Origin: Nematopogon swammerdamellus
Lineage: Eukaryota; Arthropoda; Insecta; Lepidoptera; Adelidae
Assembly: GCA_946902875.1 (NCBI GenBank)
Contig: OX336339.1
Coordinates: forward strand, 22,723,349-22,787,348
Direction of reading: 5' to 3'
DNA length: 64,000 bases
Shown here: in pieces, positions 10,475 through 20,393 of the stretch
How the letters are laid out: each line of letters begins with the position of its first letter
Position numbering within the stretch: position 1 is the stretch's first letter
The notes under the pieces: model-generated
What the model was told of the DNA's origin: nothing
Databases searched by the model: none
The model's input: only the letters and a program-made list of their open reading frames with translations
Position numbers and translations under genes: made by a program

Positions 10475-10720
10475 ATATTGGACACCGGGTGGCGGTGCTC
10501 AAGTGGCAGTGGGCTGGGCATACCAGCCGACGAGATGACGACCATTGGAGTAACCGTGCCCTACACTGGCGACCTTTGATAGGAAAACGGATTGTGGGAA
10601 GACCACCCGCCAGGTGGGACGACGACATCAAGTACATCAGCGGAAATCAGTGATTACGTACCGCTGAAGGGCGGGAGGTCTGGAGGAAAATTGGTGAGAC
10701 GTATATATCATTGGTGTTGC
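10475..10720 (+). pseudogene. RTE-type LINE C-terminal fragment (second subfamily)
   Basis: The plus-strand translation runs HRVAVLKWQWAGHTSRRDDD, then HWSNRALHWRPLIGKRIVGR PPARWDDDIK, then an in-frame stop, and then REVWRKIGETYISLV. This is the same order of blocks (LKWQWAGH, RPxxGKRxVGRPPxRWxDD, WRxLGExY) as in insect RTE C-termini and is the only fragment here that keeps the GRPPARW block missing at 5.0 kb. The sequence differs clearly from the 5.0-kb copy, so it represents another RTE lineage. The 5' parts are absent. Confidence 0.75.
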
Positions 10721-11415
10721 TATATAAATTAACAAATAAAATCAGGGGTAAATTTCACAACTACTTGCATCCTAAATTTAAATTCAAATGATTCACGCAT
10801 ACTCTCACCAGTATGTACGTGTACACATAGCGAGGTAGTAAAGTCTCACAAATCACGTAAATCTTTTCCGCATTCCAAATGCAGATTCCATCACCTGAGG
10901 ATATTTATGTAACGCAAGCTAAGTCATTTTCCAGCCGAGGAGTTCCGGGGCGAGCGGCGGGGCGGGGCGGGGCGGGGCGGAGGCGGGCGACACCTGCTTA
11001 CAGGAGGTGAGGCGCGCAGGCTGGTGGCACTGCGAGATTGAAACAACGTGTCGTGACGCTGCTGGGAGAAAGCGAAGGCTGTAAAGCTTAAGCACGCGAC
11101 TGGGAAAACTTCAAATAGATATGGGTTGGTAAAATAACCCCCAAATAACCTTTGCCAATATTGTCAGGTTGAACCACAGACGGGCCGCCGAATGCTAGGT
11201 CTTTCAGTTGAACCCTATATTGCCACCACCATTTAGTTTTATATTCAATTTGTATAAGTATGTTTTTATATTTTATATTCTAATGTACATATACAAAATT
11301 AGTTTTATAAAAATGTGTATATAAATGTATAAAATAATTGTTTAAATACGTTCAGCTAGTGTCATGAGAACTTCCCCTCGGCGTCTCGGCCTCTTTGAAT
11401 AATTGCTCTATGACT
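10721..11415. other. No gene; GGGGC array at 10946-10985
   Basis: Holds a GGGGCGGGGCGGGGCGGGGC array, one of about 20 such GC-box runs in the window, then AT-rich sequence to 11340. No coding or repeat signal otherwise. Confidence 0.4.
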
Positions 11416-11880
11416 CTAGCGGCTAATGTTTTTCCGTTGCCCCTTGGTCAGTCTTTTTCTTAATTTTTTTTTTATAGAAAGCGCGACATGTGGTGCCCAG
11501 CCACCCATAATGTGTCTAACGACGCCCATGGACATTCGATCGTACGCGGGGCGTACTTGAGTTCTACAGTTCTGTGGAGGAAAGATCTGCAGAACCGATG
11601 GGTACGCATCCGTGGCAAGTCCAGCGTATAGGGATGCAATCCCTTCCCAGTGCGCGTGGTGCGGAGGTGGAAAAGGGACGGCGGGATCCGAGTATTCGCC
11701 ATGGAATAAGCGATAGAACACACTAAGGGCGCCGACATCCCTACGGAGTTGCAGTGGTTCTAGATCGCGGGACACGTCGGGGTCACCTCTAGAGTCGCAC
11801 GGCTCGACGCCCCCGGATCGAATCCAAAGGCACAAGTTGGTATTTAGCTGAGCCATCCCACAAGTGCGACCAGTACTCCA
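11416..11880 (-). pseudogene. LINE-C C-terminal fragment
   Basis: On the minus strand, blocks typical of a Jockey-like RT C-terminus appear split over two frames. One frame has RDLEPLQLRRDVGALSVFYR and later AYDRMSMGVVRHIMGGWAPH VALSIKKK. The other has FHLRTTRTGKGLHPYTLDLP and RMRTHRFCRSFLHRTVEL. The 3' end is a poly-A (poly-T at about 11466-11475 on the plus strand). At least two frameshifts make it a dead copy. MSMGVVRHI...APH links it to the fragment at 58.0 kb. Confidence 0.75.
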
Positions 11881-11993
11881 AGCAGGACCTGATTATTGCC
11901 CTGACCTGCTATTTATTCAAAAGCAGCCTTTGGCGTGAAGTACAGTCCCACCTTATTGAGTACGCCCAATCTAATAATAAAAATAATTTTCTC

Positions 11994-12911
11994 TTGGAAA
12001 TTGTCTCTTGGAAAACTTCTTGCCTGGGACGACCCTACCGAGCTTCCGCCACGCGCGGATCCTTCTCCAGCGGCGCAGCGACCCGCACGGTTGGAGGCAC
12101 CGTGCCGGCATCACCACCGCCGCCGCTCGGCGCCCCTGGTACTACTCCACCCAACTCGACATGCCTGGTAACAGTAGCGGCTGCAGACCACCCGGGACGC
12201 GACCTGCGTGATGGAGAGCAGGCTCTGCAGCGACGGCCGGCCGCCGCCGCGCTCGACTTCGACGCCGCCGCCGCCACCGCTCGCCCGCAGCAGCACTGCC
12301 TCCGCTCACCGCGTTGCCCGGCCTCCCCGAGCCCGGGTCGTCCAATACGAGAGCCGTCTTTCTTCTCCAACACCACACGCACGCCACACCACCCAGCTCC
12401 ACGCCGCCGGTGCATTTCATCGACGACAAAGATGGAGCGTTGACGTCGGCCGAGCCACAACATCTACGGTGAGGGCGACGTCCACCATCGGCCAGCTTGG
12501 GGTCATCGGGACCTCACGTCCCGTCTAGTGCCCCCGCTACCGGTGGTGCTGTGCGAACATCGGGCGACGCGCGCGCGAAGAGGAAGAAGTTTAAAAGAGC
12601 TGCGCGACGACGTCGCCGTGCAGTCCGGCGGATACGGAGCTCTCCGAGATGTGGGTGGTGGTGGCCTACGTGTCTAGTACCACCACCTATCGCTCGTAGC
12701 TTGCCTCGCGTCGTCTCGGAGAGCTCCGTAGCCACGGCCTGCACCCGCCGGCGTGCTTGGAGGCTTGCCTCCCGCCGCCGACGGTATTCCGTTTATTATT
12801 TTTATATTAATTTTGAGTATATGTGGTGTATTTTTATAATCTGTATATTTAAAATTAATGTAAATATGTGAACGTGATAATAAATGAAAATAATATATTG
12901 TGTTAAATAAA
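11994..12911 (+). other. GC-rich open region of unknown nature, ending near an AATAAA
   Basis: Between 11994 and 12790 overlapping frames encode Pro/Ala/Arg-rich low-complexity peptides with no recognised domain. A 17-bp perfect inverted repeat (TACGGAGCTCTCCGAGA, 12633-12649 and 12714-12730) encloses a further GGTGGTGGT/ACCACCACC pair. The composition drops abruptly to AT-rich at 12785, and an AATAAA sits at 12906-12911, so the whole could be the 3' end of a transcript or an old retroelement ORF1. I cannot choose between these. Nothing identifies a function. Confidence 0.25.
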
Positions 12912-13106
12912 GTGTTCGTAGACTTTGTACTTACATGCTCTATCACTATCACGCTCTGACTTGATGCGCATCATTATGTTGTCCGAGTTGCTCAGATTTG
13001 TACTTACCTGAGAAAGAAAAATATCACATATTATTAATTATTTATCTTCACGTAACAAAATATAAACAACTCGATGAAAGCAACGTTTTCAAAAAATATA
13101 TTGTTA

Positions 13107-13336
13107 GGTTTACGTATCCCGTACGGAAGCCTATTACTAAGCCTACGCCGCCTGTCTGTCTGTCTGTTCTACTGCTGTATCTTTAGAACCGTAATAGGTA
13201 GCCGGTTGAAATTTTCACAGAATAAAAAAATGGTAAAAAATTAGGGCCCCATACAAGAAACGTGTTTTTTTCAAAGTTTTTTTTGTGGTGCGGAAACCTA
13301 GGTGCGCGAGTCCGACTCGCACTTGACCGGATTTTT
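13107..13336 (-). mobile_element. GTCY-MITE
   Basis: Reads CCGTACGGAAGCCTATTACT..., GCCTACGCCGCCTGTCTGTC, then ...GAACCGTAATAGGTAGCCGG TTGAAATTTTCACAG, and ends with GTCCGACTCGCACTTGACCG followed by Ts. This is the reverse orientation of the consensus AAAACCGGCCAAGTGCGAGTC...(GACA)n...GGCGTAGGCTTAGTAATAGG. Confidence 0.85.
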
Positions 13337-13489
13337 TATTCACTCTATCTTGTCATGTTATAAATTTGTGGAAACATCTCAATCGTCGCAACATTGCGTA
13401 TTCCTGTTGTACAAAACACAGATTAAACCGACGTGGATGCAGTCACTTCTGCGAAAGTAGTGCCTAATACCTTTCATCCTTGGACTCTT

Positions 13490-14108
13490 TTTTTTTTTTT
13501 ATTGCTACCGAACTGGGTGGCTCTGTCCGAGGTCGCAACCGCAGGCGCAGCCAATTTCACCCCCGAGGAGGTGCCAGTCCGGCTTGGAGGTGGACTAATG
13601 TTGATGGGGAAAGGCTATTAACCCGCGATTTGAAGATCTGTGGATTGTAGGAGTGGGGGAAGATATTTCCTGGGAGCCCGTTCCACACCTTTGCAGTGCG
13701 GCACAAGAACGATTTAGAGAATCGTGCAGTTCGAAGAACTCTTCTGTCGACTACAAACGGGTGTTCCGCGAGAGTATGGCGGGTTTGGCGAAGGCGAACA
13801 GGAGGAGGAGGGATAAGGGAAGCAAGTTCGTCAGAGCAGCGGCCATAGTAGTACCGATAAAACAGGCTCAATGACCCAACGATACGTCTGTGCTTTAGAG
13901 GTTGAAGGTCCTTTGTGAGTACGGAGTCACCAATGAGGCGAATGGCTCGTCGCTGAATAGAATCCAAGGCTGAAAGAAGGTACTCAGGGGAACCCTCCCA
14001 AAGATGACTGCAATATTCCATCACCGGTCTTACTTGTGCTTTGTAGAGTGTAAGCAGTTGGACCGGCGTGAAAAATCGCCGACAGCGGTAAAGGACTCCT
14101 AATTTATG
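13490..14108 (-). pseudogene. LINE-B copy 2: 5'-truncated, nearly identical 3' end
   Basis: The minus strand from about 14108 encodes the last part of the LINE-B RT protein (YRCRRFFTPVQLLTLYKAQ, then PVMEYCSHLWEGSPEYLLSA, ending QAGLAPPRG). It then carries the same 3' UTR and poly-A (poly-T at 13490-13501). The final 155 residues differ from the 38-41.7 kb copy at a single position (Ser for Ala near the end), and the nucleotide match is nearly perfect. Homology stops abruptly at about 14108 (corresponding to about 41041 in the other copy), so this is a classic 5'-truncated insertion. The very low divergence implies recent retrotransposition. Confidence 0.92.
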
Positions 14109-14122
14109 TTTCTAATAACAAT

Positions 14123-14204
14123 ACTACGAGTACATTATTTTGATTTAAAACATCATTGACCAACATAATTTAAGTATTCGTACGTCACTGAGAGAAATGG
14201 GAAC
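14123..14204 (+). repeat. 82-bp direct repeat, left copy
   Basis: ACTACGAGTACATTATTTTG ... AGAGAAATGGGAAC, repeated at 14740-14821 with one mismatch. Confidence 0.95.
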
Positions 14205-14289
14205 TCTACACATCGCCGAGCGATCAGTCTTGTTGTAGACCCGAAACTTACAGATGATCTAGCTAGGTAGATACTCTGAGTCACATACG

Positions 14290-14579
14290 TTTTGTGTGTT
14301 AACTTAGTCTGTTTTACAGGTAGTATCCCGGACGTTGCTATGAGGAACTAGCATCGCTTATTCCCTGCCATCCGTCCTATCTTCGTAACACTGTTCGCAG
14401 GCAGGCTGAAATCACAGGATAGGCTAAATAAAATTCAGTTCCGGTAAGGCTAAGATGTGGGTCTTATTATACAAACCGAATTGTTCCCCGCGCCGAAATA
14501 AAGGTACGGTAGCGGTCTTACTTACTTACTTCTTTTTAAATACGAGTTTAACGCGAGCGAAGCCGCGGGCAAAAGCTAG
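14290..14579 (+). mobile_element. Helitron-like 3' part, lying between 82-bp direct repeats
   Basis: It shares CACAGGATAGGCTAAATAAA, CCGAATTGTTCC(C/A)CGCGCC and the terminal CGCGAGCGAAGCCGCGGGC...CTAG (14576-14579, followed by T) with the copies at 36 and 46 kb. At 14340-14412 it contains a scrap of a LINE-B-like protein (ELASLIPCHP...). The 5' end was not located. Confidence 0.55.
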
Positions 14580-14739
14580 TGCTCTCATATAATGATAAAT
14601 GTATGTATTGAATATGTATTTGAATAATATGAATTTCATCTATTTTTACCCGACTGAGCGAAAACGAAAAAGGGGGTTACTTAAATTACCTATCTAACTA
14701 CTTTATGCTCAAATTTGAATTGCACAGTCAATGAACATT

Positions 14740-14821
14740 ACTACGAGTACATTATTTTGATTTTAAACATCATTGACCAACATAATTTAAGTATTCGTAC
14801 GTCACTGAGAGAAATGGGAAC
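14740..14821 (+). repeat. 82-bp direct repeat, right copy
   Basis: Matches 14123-14204 at 81 of 82 positions. The two copies start 617 bp apart. Confidence 0.95.
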
Positions 14822-14861
14822 ACCCCGACTCTGAATAGTTTATGTTACCAATATAACAGTG

Positions 14862-15184
14862 TTACATACATATCACACACGCTGAATCCTGTCAATCGGG
14901 GTAAGCAGAATAATCGGTGTTGTGCTGCAAGAACTCTGGTAAATTACAGCACAACACCGACCACCACGTTTCGCAAAGTATTCGAACAAGATTCAATAGA
15001 TCAAGCAGCAAGTAAGGCACGAAGACCCACCCGCTGCATGACTCGGCGGAAGTACCGTGCCAAGGTGAGAGGTGTCGAGCCTGTCGCCCTTTAGCAAGGC
15101 ATCTTGTTCTTATCCCTTAGTCGCCTTTTACGACATGCATGAGGAGAGATGCAGTGGGGAATTATTTTTAAATACCGGCCCCAC
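14862..15184 (-). repeat. Rep-D copy
   Basis: In element orientation (minus) it starts GGCCGGTATTTAAAAATAAT and CCCCACTGCATCTCTCCTCA, carries GTCGTAAAAGGCGACTAAGG and CTTGGCACGGTACTTCCGCC, then the hairpin CGGTGTTGTGCTG/CAGCACAACACCG, and ends at the GTGTGTGATATGTATGTAA-type tail. Eight copies occur in this window. Confidence 0.8.
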
Positions 15185-15187
15185 ACG

Positions 15188-17098
15188 GTACAGTAGTACA
15201 ACCAGTGGCGGCTGGTGACTTCAGTGATCGGTAGTGCGCTAAGTACCTAGGTACCTCTTAAATACCAAATTTCCCAACACATTCCCAATATTATTTTAAG
15301 ATCGCGACTTCCGAATTTTTTAAACCCCTGCGTTGTATTATGTACGTACCTAGTATGAATATTCTCAAGACACTCAATGAGTTGCAAAAAACAAGAAAAT
15401 AAATCCAAACAAGTTTTTTAACTCATTTATAGTACCTTTATGAACACACCCATAGGACACAACACTACTGCAGCTTCCAAAAAGAAAACAATAGCAATGT
15501 CCCAAAAATACTTAAAAAATTTACATATAAAAAAAAAATTTTAAGTAGGAATTGAACCCGGGATCACCTGATTGTAAAGCCTTACCTTTAACCAACTCTT
15601 AGGCAAATATCGGCACCACTTAATTCACAGTATCACTTGACAGAAAGCACAAAACCTAAACATATCCCATTTTAAATATTCGCGCGCTAACGGGTATGTG
15701 ACATCACATGACAGCGCGTTGACTCTAGGTAGACGGACTCGTGCAAAGGAATCGCTCGCGACGTGTCGCACGCGCGGCTATTCATGATATAGCGTCCTTG
15801 TTTGGCGCTCGTGCGCCGCACGCAGAACTCCATTTCGGCCCATACTGTTTCTATGAAGTATCTTTTGTCTCACGCGCCAGCGGTGTTTTGCCGATCCCCA
15901 TACATTCAGATGGGAGACCCGCGTGCGTTGTTCGATTCCGCACGGGGCGCGGATTTACTCGCAAAAACGTGCCTTGTGATCTATAAAATAAGGTCGAATT
16001 CACATTCGTATTTATTTGGAGTACGATCTTTATGGTTTTAATGTAAGTATGTTGTATTGTAAGATATTATTTAGTTTGAGTGAAGTGAAGACTTCTCGTG
16101 GTATGGTAGTGCGGCGCACGGGCGCACTTTAGGACCGGCCGCCAGTGAGTACAACAGTGTTACTTGTAATTTAATAAGGTCCAAACTATCCTCAACTGGC
16201 ATACACTGGCCTAACAATATATTTTCTCATCACTGCGAAGGTGGCACAATGGCTGCATGCCTAGCCAGCCGAGATTCCCACAAATTATTTTAAACCAGAT
16301 ATAAATTTTATTCCCGCTCGTTACGCAATTGGAAGCGACGACACAGCAGCGGGAGGGGGGAGGGGGGAGGGTGGGAGGGGGACGTCGGCGCCGTGATTCG
16401 CGGAATTACTGGTAATTGCATTCAGCAAGAGGCTTCCACGGGTGTCGTGGTGCGCAGCCACCGCGTGTGTGACCAACTCACAGATCAGAGAAATAATCGG
16501 CTAGATTGGCTTTTGATTGGCTAGCACTCTGCGTTGTAAAGGATGTCCCCAAAATTGCTACCTGTATCAACTTGGAGCCACACAGCGATTGCATGTAGAC
16601 ACCTACAGCATTGGCTGTAGAAAGCGCAGAAATATTTCGACAACCTCTGCCATAATCGGTAACTCTCCGCACAGTGCAGTGACGCTTGATAACAGGTGCT
16701 TGGTCGTCTATCTAGCCACCTTTTATGTGATCTATGCACCGACTCTACCGCCACCACCGCCGCCACTGCCGGCAGTTAATTTCATTTTCAGCGTCAACTG
16801 GTTAGCTTGCGATAGTATCTATGAATGAATTACTCATTCTTTGTAATTTAAATCAAATGGTAGATATATACTCGTATATTGTTTTATATGTAACCAATAT
16901 TGTCACGTACACGATCATATTATTTTACAGAAATGTTTTAAATTCTAAATTCAACGATTAGTTTTATACAGGTTACAGAAAACGGTTTGTTAAGTGTAAG
17001 GTGACATCATACCTGGGAACGACCATATCTGGGCAGCTATCGTATTATAAATGATTATTTTCATTATTTAAAATAGAAGGAAAATTAAAAAAATATAT
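15188..17098. other. No gene; contains one tRNA-like segment
   Basis: Apart from the tRNA-like stretch at 15543-15615 I see no element. A purine run GGGAGGGGGGAGGGGGGAGG lies at about 16347-16383. Open frames at 15.7-16.0 and 16.5-16.8 kb lack any recognisable domain. Confidence 0.35.
15543..15615 (-). repeat. tRNA-like sequence, probable SINE head
   Basis: The minus strand reads TTTGCCTAAGAGTTGGTTAA, then AGGTAAGGCTTTACAATCAG and GTGATCCCGGGTTCAATTCC, i.e. an A-box-like D arm and a good B-box (GGTTCAATTCC) at tRNA-like spacing. The acceptor stem does not close, so it is a tRNA-derived SINE head or pseudogene rather than a tRNA gene. The body of the element was not delimited. Confidence 0.5.
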
Positions 17099-17357
17099 GC
17101 CCAAGCGAAGGACAAGGAATGAAAAGGGTGACAGGCTTGCCACCTCTCACCTTGGCGCGGTCCTTCCACTGAGTCGTGCAGCAGGTGGGTCTTTGTGCCT
17201 TACTTTCTGCTTGATAGTTATTTTGTCCGAATAGTTTGCTAAACGTGGTGGTCGTGTTGTGTTGCAATTTTCCAGAGTTCTTGCAGCACTACACCGATTA
17301 CTCTTCTTACCCTTATTGTCAGGATACAGCGTGGTATATATGTACGTAAAAAAAAAA
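17099..17357 (+). repeat. Rep-D copy (5'-truncated)
   Basis: Contains CCACCTCTCACCTTGGCGCG, GTGGGTCTTTGTGCCTTACT, the hairpin region, and ends GGTATATATGTACGTAAAAA. About 15-20% diverged from the 45.7-kb copy by eye. Confidence 0.75.
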
Positions 17358-18077
17358 AAAAATATATGCCGTGCTTTGCTTTGTTATCCCGCCTATATCT
17401 TGGCCGGTGCGCCCACTTGAGATAATCTCAGGTCTCATGTCACAATTCAAACGAATTCGAATTAGAGTACCTATAGCTGCAGACTCCGAGAGTTTTTAGG
17501 GTTTTGAGTTAGAAGGAATGTTATGTCAATCTGACTACCCAGTTGCGTTGATTCAACCAACACTGTGCACTAGTAACAGTTTGTAGGGTACGGTGCGCAA
17601 AATATACGTACTTTGAGGTAGTTATACTTACAATATTTGTTCGGGATGTTAGCGCGGGCGCGCGGGCGGGGCGGGGCGGAGTGCTCGCTCCGCATCTCGC
17701 TTTCGCGCTTTCAATAATCACTCAATTCTCTTGTTTACTTACTTCGTAGTTCGTCTGTACCTAGGCGTCCTCACGTGGCGTTTTATTCTCTATTTGCATG
17801 CAGTCACGGGCGGTTTTCGGTTGGCCTGGAACAAGGGTAGTTAGGTGCGAGACGGGCCGCGGCCGCAGGTTAGGACTAACGGCTTTCATCGCAGAGGATG
17901 CTTACGATATGTACTTAATCTCTTCCGTGCCGCATATCAGCAAATGTTTAAACAGTTGACTCCGGCAACCGGGACCCATTTCCAACTCCGTAATAGCTAG
18001 CAAATGTTCTTATGGAGAGGCGATGCTTTCTCGTTTGAGAGTGCAGATTACGCATTTGTGTCGCTGTTCTACGCTCA
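17358..18077. other. No gene; GC-box at 17651-17682
   Basis: Contains GCGCGGGCGCGCGGGCGGGG and CGGGGCGG next to TATTTGTTCGGG. Nothing else was recognised. Confidence 0.35.
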
Positions 18078-18471
18078 GTCGGGTGGCCGAGTGGTTTGGG
18101 CATCGGCTTGTCATGCGAGAGGTCCTCGGTTCGAATCCGGTCGGCGTGTACCAATTAGTTTTTTATGACAAAAAAATTTACGTGCATACCTACACCTGCT
18201 GCACACCGGTCCGGTGTAAAACTGTAGGTCCCTTCCCTTGCCCCTTACTAGGTGGTAGGTTCAAATTGTAGCCGACTGGGTTGTACCACCGTACTAGATG
18301 TAAGATGGCCGCATAGCAGCCTCGGTTGTGTTCTCCTCTAGTCCAGTATAGCCAGCAATCCAGGGAAGTCTCCGGTATGGCACCTACCTTCTTGGAGGTG
18401 ATATTGGCTGGTCGGAGCATGCGCTTTGGCCCTTCCGACTCAGCCACCCATACCGGATTACATAAAAAAAA
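18078..18471 (+). mobile_element. SINE-A copy 1 (full length)
   Basis: The head GGGTGGCCGAGTGGTTTGGG (A-box) and CGGTTCGAATCCGG (B-box) form a tRNA-Ser/Leu-like region that even ends GTACCA. Then come a spacer, the central domain (AAACTGTAGGTCCCTTCCCT, TTACTAGGTGGTAGG), a body with GATGTAAGATGGCCGCATAG, and the tail GGAGGTGATATTGGCTGGTC ... CAGCCACCCATACCGG plus poly-A. The tail is homologous to the 3' end of LINE-B. A possible imperfect duplication, TCGCT(GTT)CTA, flanks it. Confidence 0.88.
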
Positions 18472-19009
18472 GTCGCTCTAAGCCAGCGGTGTCCAACCCG
18501 TAATACGCGGGTACCCGATAGCACCCGGCCTTGTTTTTAGGCGCCCAACAACATACTTTTCAGTAAAAACTGTTTTTTAAACGCTGAATAAATAAATAAT
18601 AGAAATATGTTGACTCCAGAACATTTTAAAAATTGCTTAATGCTGGTTGAATTGTACTTATAGCAGATTGAATAAAATTTTCTGAAATCAAAATAGCTAG
18701 GTATTCGATCAAAATGAGTAGATAAACGCCACACATACCTACTGCTCAACACATTTTATGTATATTTCTGTATTGATAAAGTTCACACGCGTTTAATTTA
18801 TAAGTTAATTTAATATAATAAAAATAAGAGCGTGAGTTACTCAATATTTTTTTAAATCCTTCTTTTATTATTATTTTCACATATTATATACATTTCGAAG
18901 CTATCCCAACGTCCAAATTACACAAATTTTCTTTGAAATAATAAAATATAGACATCATGGAGTGACAGTTAACAGTGTTGCAGTGAGCAACATAAGTTAT
19001 TAGACAATT
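18472..19009. other. No gene; AT-rich
   Basis: AT-rich sequence. CCAGCGGTGTCCAACCCGTAATACGC at the start recalls a common repeat phrase, but no element was delimited. Confidence 0.3.
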
Positions 19010-19372
19010 TTTAGGGTTCCGTATCCGGTACGAGATCCTATTACTAAGCCTACGCGTGCTGTATCTAAGCCTACGAGATCCTATACTACGAGGGCTGTAT
19101 CTCTTGAACCGTAATAGGTAGCCTGTTGAAATTTTCACAGAATATGTGTAATTATTGCCGATATAACAACAAAAAATAAAAATAAGAAAAACTAAAAAAA
19201 TACCGGGGTTTGCCATAGCAGAAACTAAAAAGTGTATGCGCGCCATCTATCAAAAAGACTATGACGCATTTTAACTAATCATGAATGAATGAAACTAATA
19301 TGAAGCCATGACCATGACATGGCGATACGGAACCCTCGGTGCTCGAGTTCGACTCGCACTTGGGCGGTTTCA
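19010..19372 (-). mobile_element. GTCY-MITE, microsatellite lost
   Basis: Begins TTTTTAGGGTTCCGTATCCG and ends CTCGAGTTCGACTCGCACTT GGGCGG. The usual GTCT/GTCC run is replaced by imperfect duplications of the CTAAGCCTACG / GAGATCCTA text, suggesting the microsatellite was deleted or gene-converted. It includes the body text ATGCGCGCCATCTATC shared with the 26.1-kb copy. Confidence 0.85.
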
Positions 19373-20253
19373 CAAATTCGTAAGGAAATTGTGTAATAAC
19401 ATATGTTGCTGACTGTCCCTACTTGTCTGAACATAAGATGCCCATTTGTGCTAGGCAGAAATATCGAAGTAGCTCTTAAGACGAAACCAGTTGGACACCA
19501 CTGATCTAAACAATACATAGATCGCTCGCCGATACGCAATAAGCGCCCGGGGGATTGGGGAATAGGGGACCGGTCCGACGGGAGCTTGATCAACTTTTGG
19601 AGTTTATTTGGAATATATTTCGCTGCGGAACAGTTTGGCATACAAAAATATGGTGTATTTTTATTATTCCGCAATTAGCATAGATACTGTAAATATACTA
19701 GAACACTTTTATACAACGTTTCAACCAGTGTCCGTTGTGTCCTTCGGTGCACCGGCACTGAAATCTTTGGTATGTATCTTCTTCTTCTTTTTTTAAATAG
19801 TGGCAACCCAACGAATAGGAAATTCGTTTATTACTGCCAGTATCCAGTGACGGCGCTGCACGGTATAAATTTGTGATTACTTATTATCACATAATAAAAT
19901 AAAATAATTTTGAAAGGAACGAAGCATTTGAAGTTACTAGTTTGCATGCACAAATTCTGGTAGACATATACTTAGTTGTAAATAAGAAGATGAAAATAAA
20001 TAAATAAAACATTATACATACATTTATATATAATTAATTACATTCTTACGGCATTTTATAAATTTTAATATATATTTTGTACCAACTCAGTTCTTGAGAG
20101 TGTGCACTATTTGACATTTTATTTTCTCAAATTTTTTATCATATTTAAGAATAGTGCACTGAGTTTTTTTTTCGAATATGTATGTATGTGTATTATGTGA
20201 ATGCTTGATTTTTGTATATTTTCTTTAATATATTGTAAGCTATTCATTTTGAG
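19373..20253. other. No gene; AT-rich with one hairpin
   Basis: An imperfect stem AACTCAG...GTGCACTATT / AATAGTGCACTGAGTT lies at about 20092-20166. No coding signal. Confidence 0.4.
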
Positions 20254-20393
20254 ATCACTTTTTTCGTCCATTAGATAAAGAGAAAATAAGCATACAAATG
20301 TAACTTAGACTTAACAGACGGACAGACGGACACGAAAGTGATCCCATAAGGTTCAGTTTTTTCATCTTTCGGGGTACGGAACCCTAAAAATAT
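20254..20393 (+). mobile_element. GTCY-MITE right-end fragment
   Basis: Contains ACAGACGGACAGACGGACAC, GTGATCCCATAAGGTTCAG and the terminal GGGGTACGGAACCCTAAAAA. It belongs to the same subfamily as the 8.7-kb copy. Confidence 0.7.

Noticed and set aside
12035..12463. Minus-strand frames of 142 and 95 codons
   Set aside because: Compositional shadows of a CpG-rich block. Both strands are open in several frames and no family is recognised.
13653..13874. Plus-strand 73-codon frame (also at 41273-41494 minus)
   Set aside because: Identical peptides occur only because both are the antisense of the LINE-B C-terminus.
13490..14108. Target duplication GGACTC around the truncated LINE-B copy
   Set aside because: The right-hand GGACTC is part of the LINE sequence itself, so it does not show duplication of the target.
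18078..18152. Genuine tRNA gene
   Set aside because: A and B boxes are good, but the acceptor stem does not close and the same sequence heads several SINE-A copies with poly-A tails.
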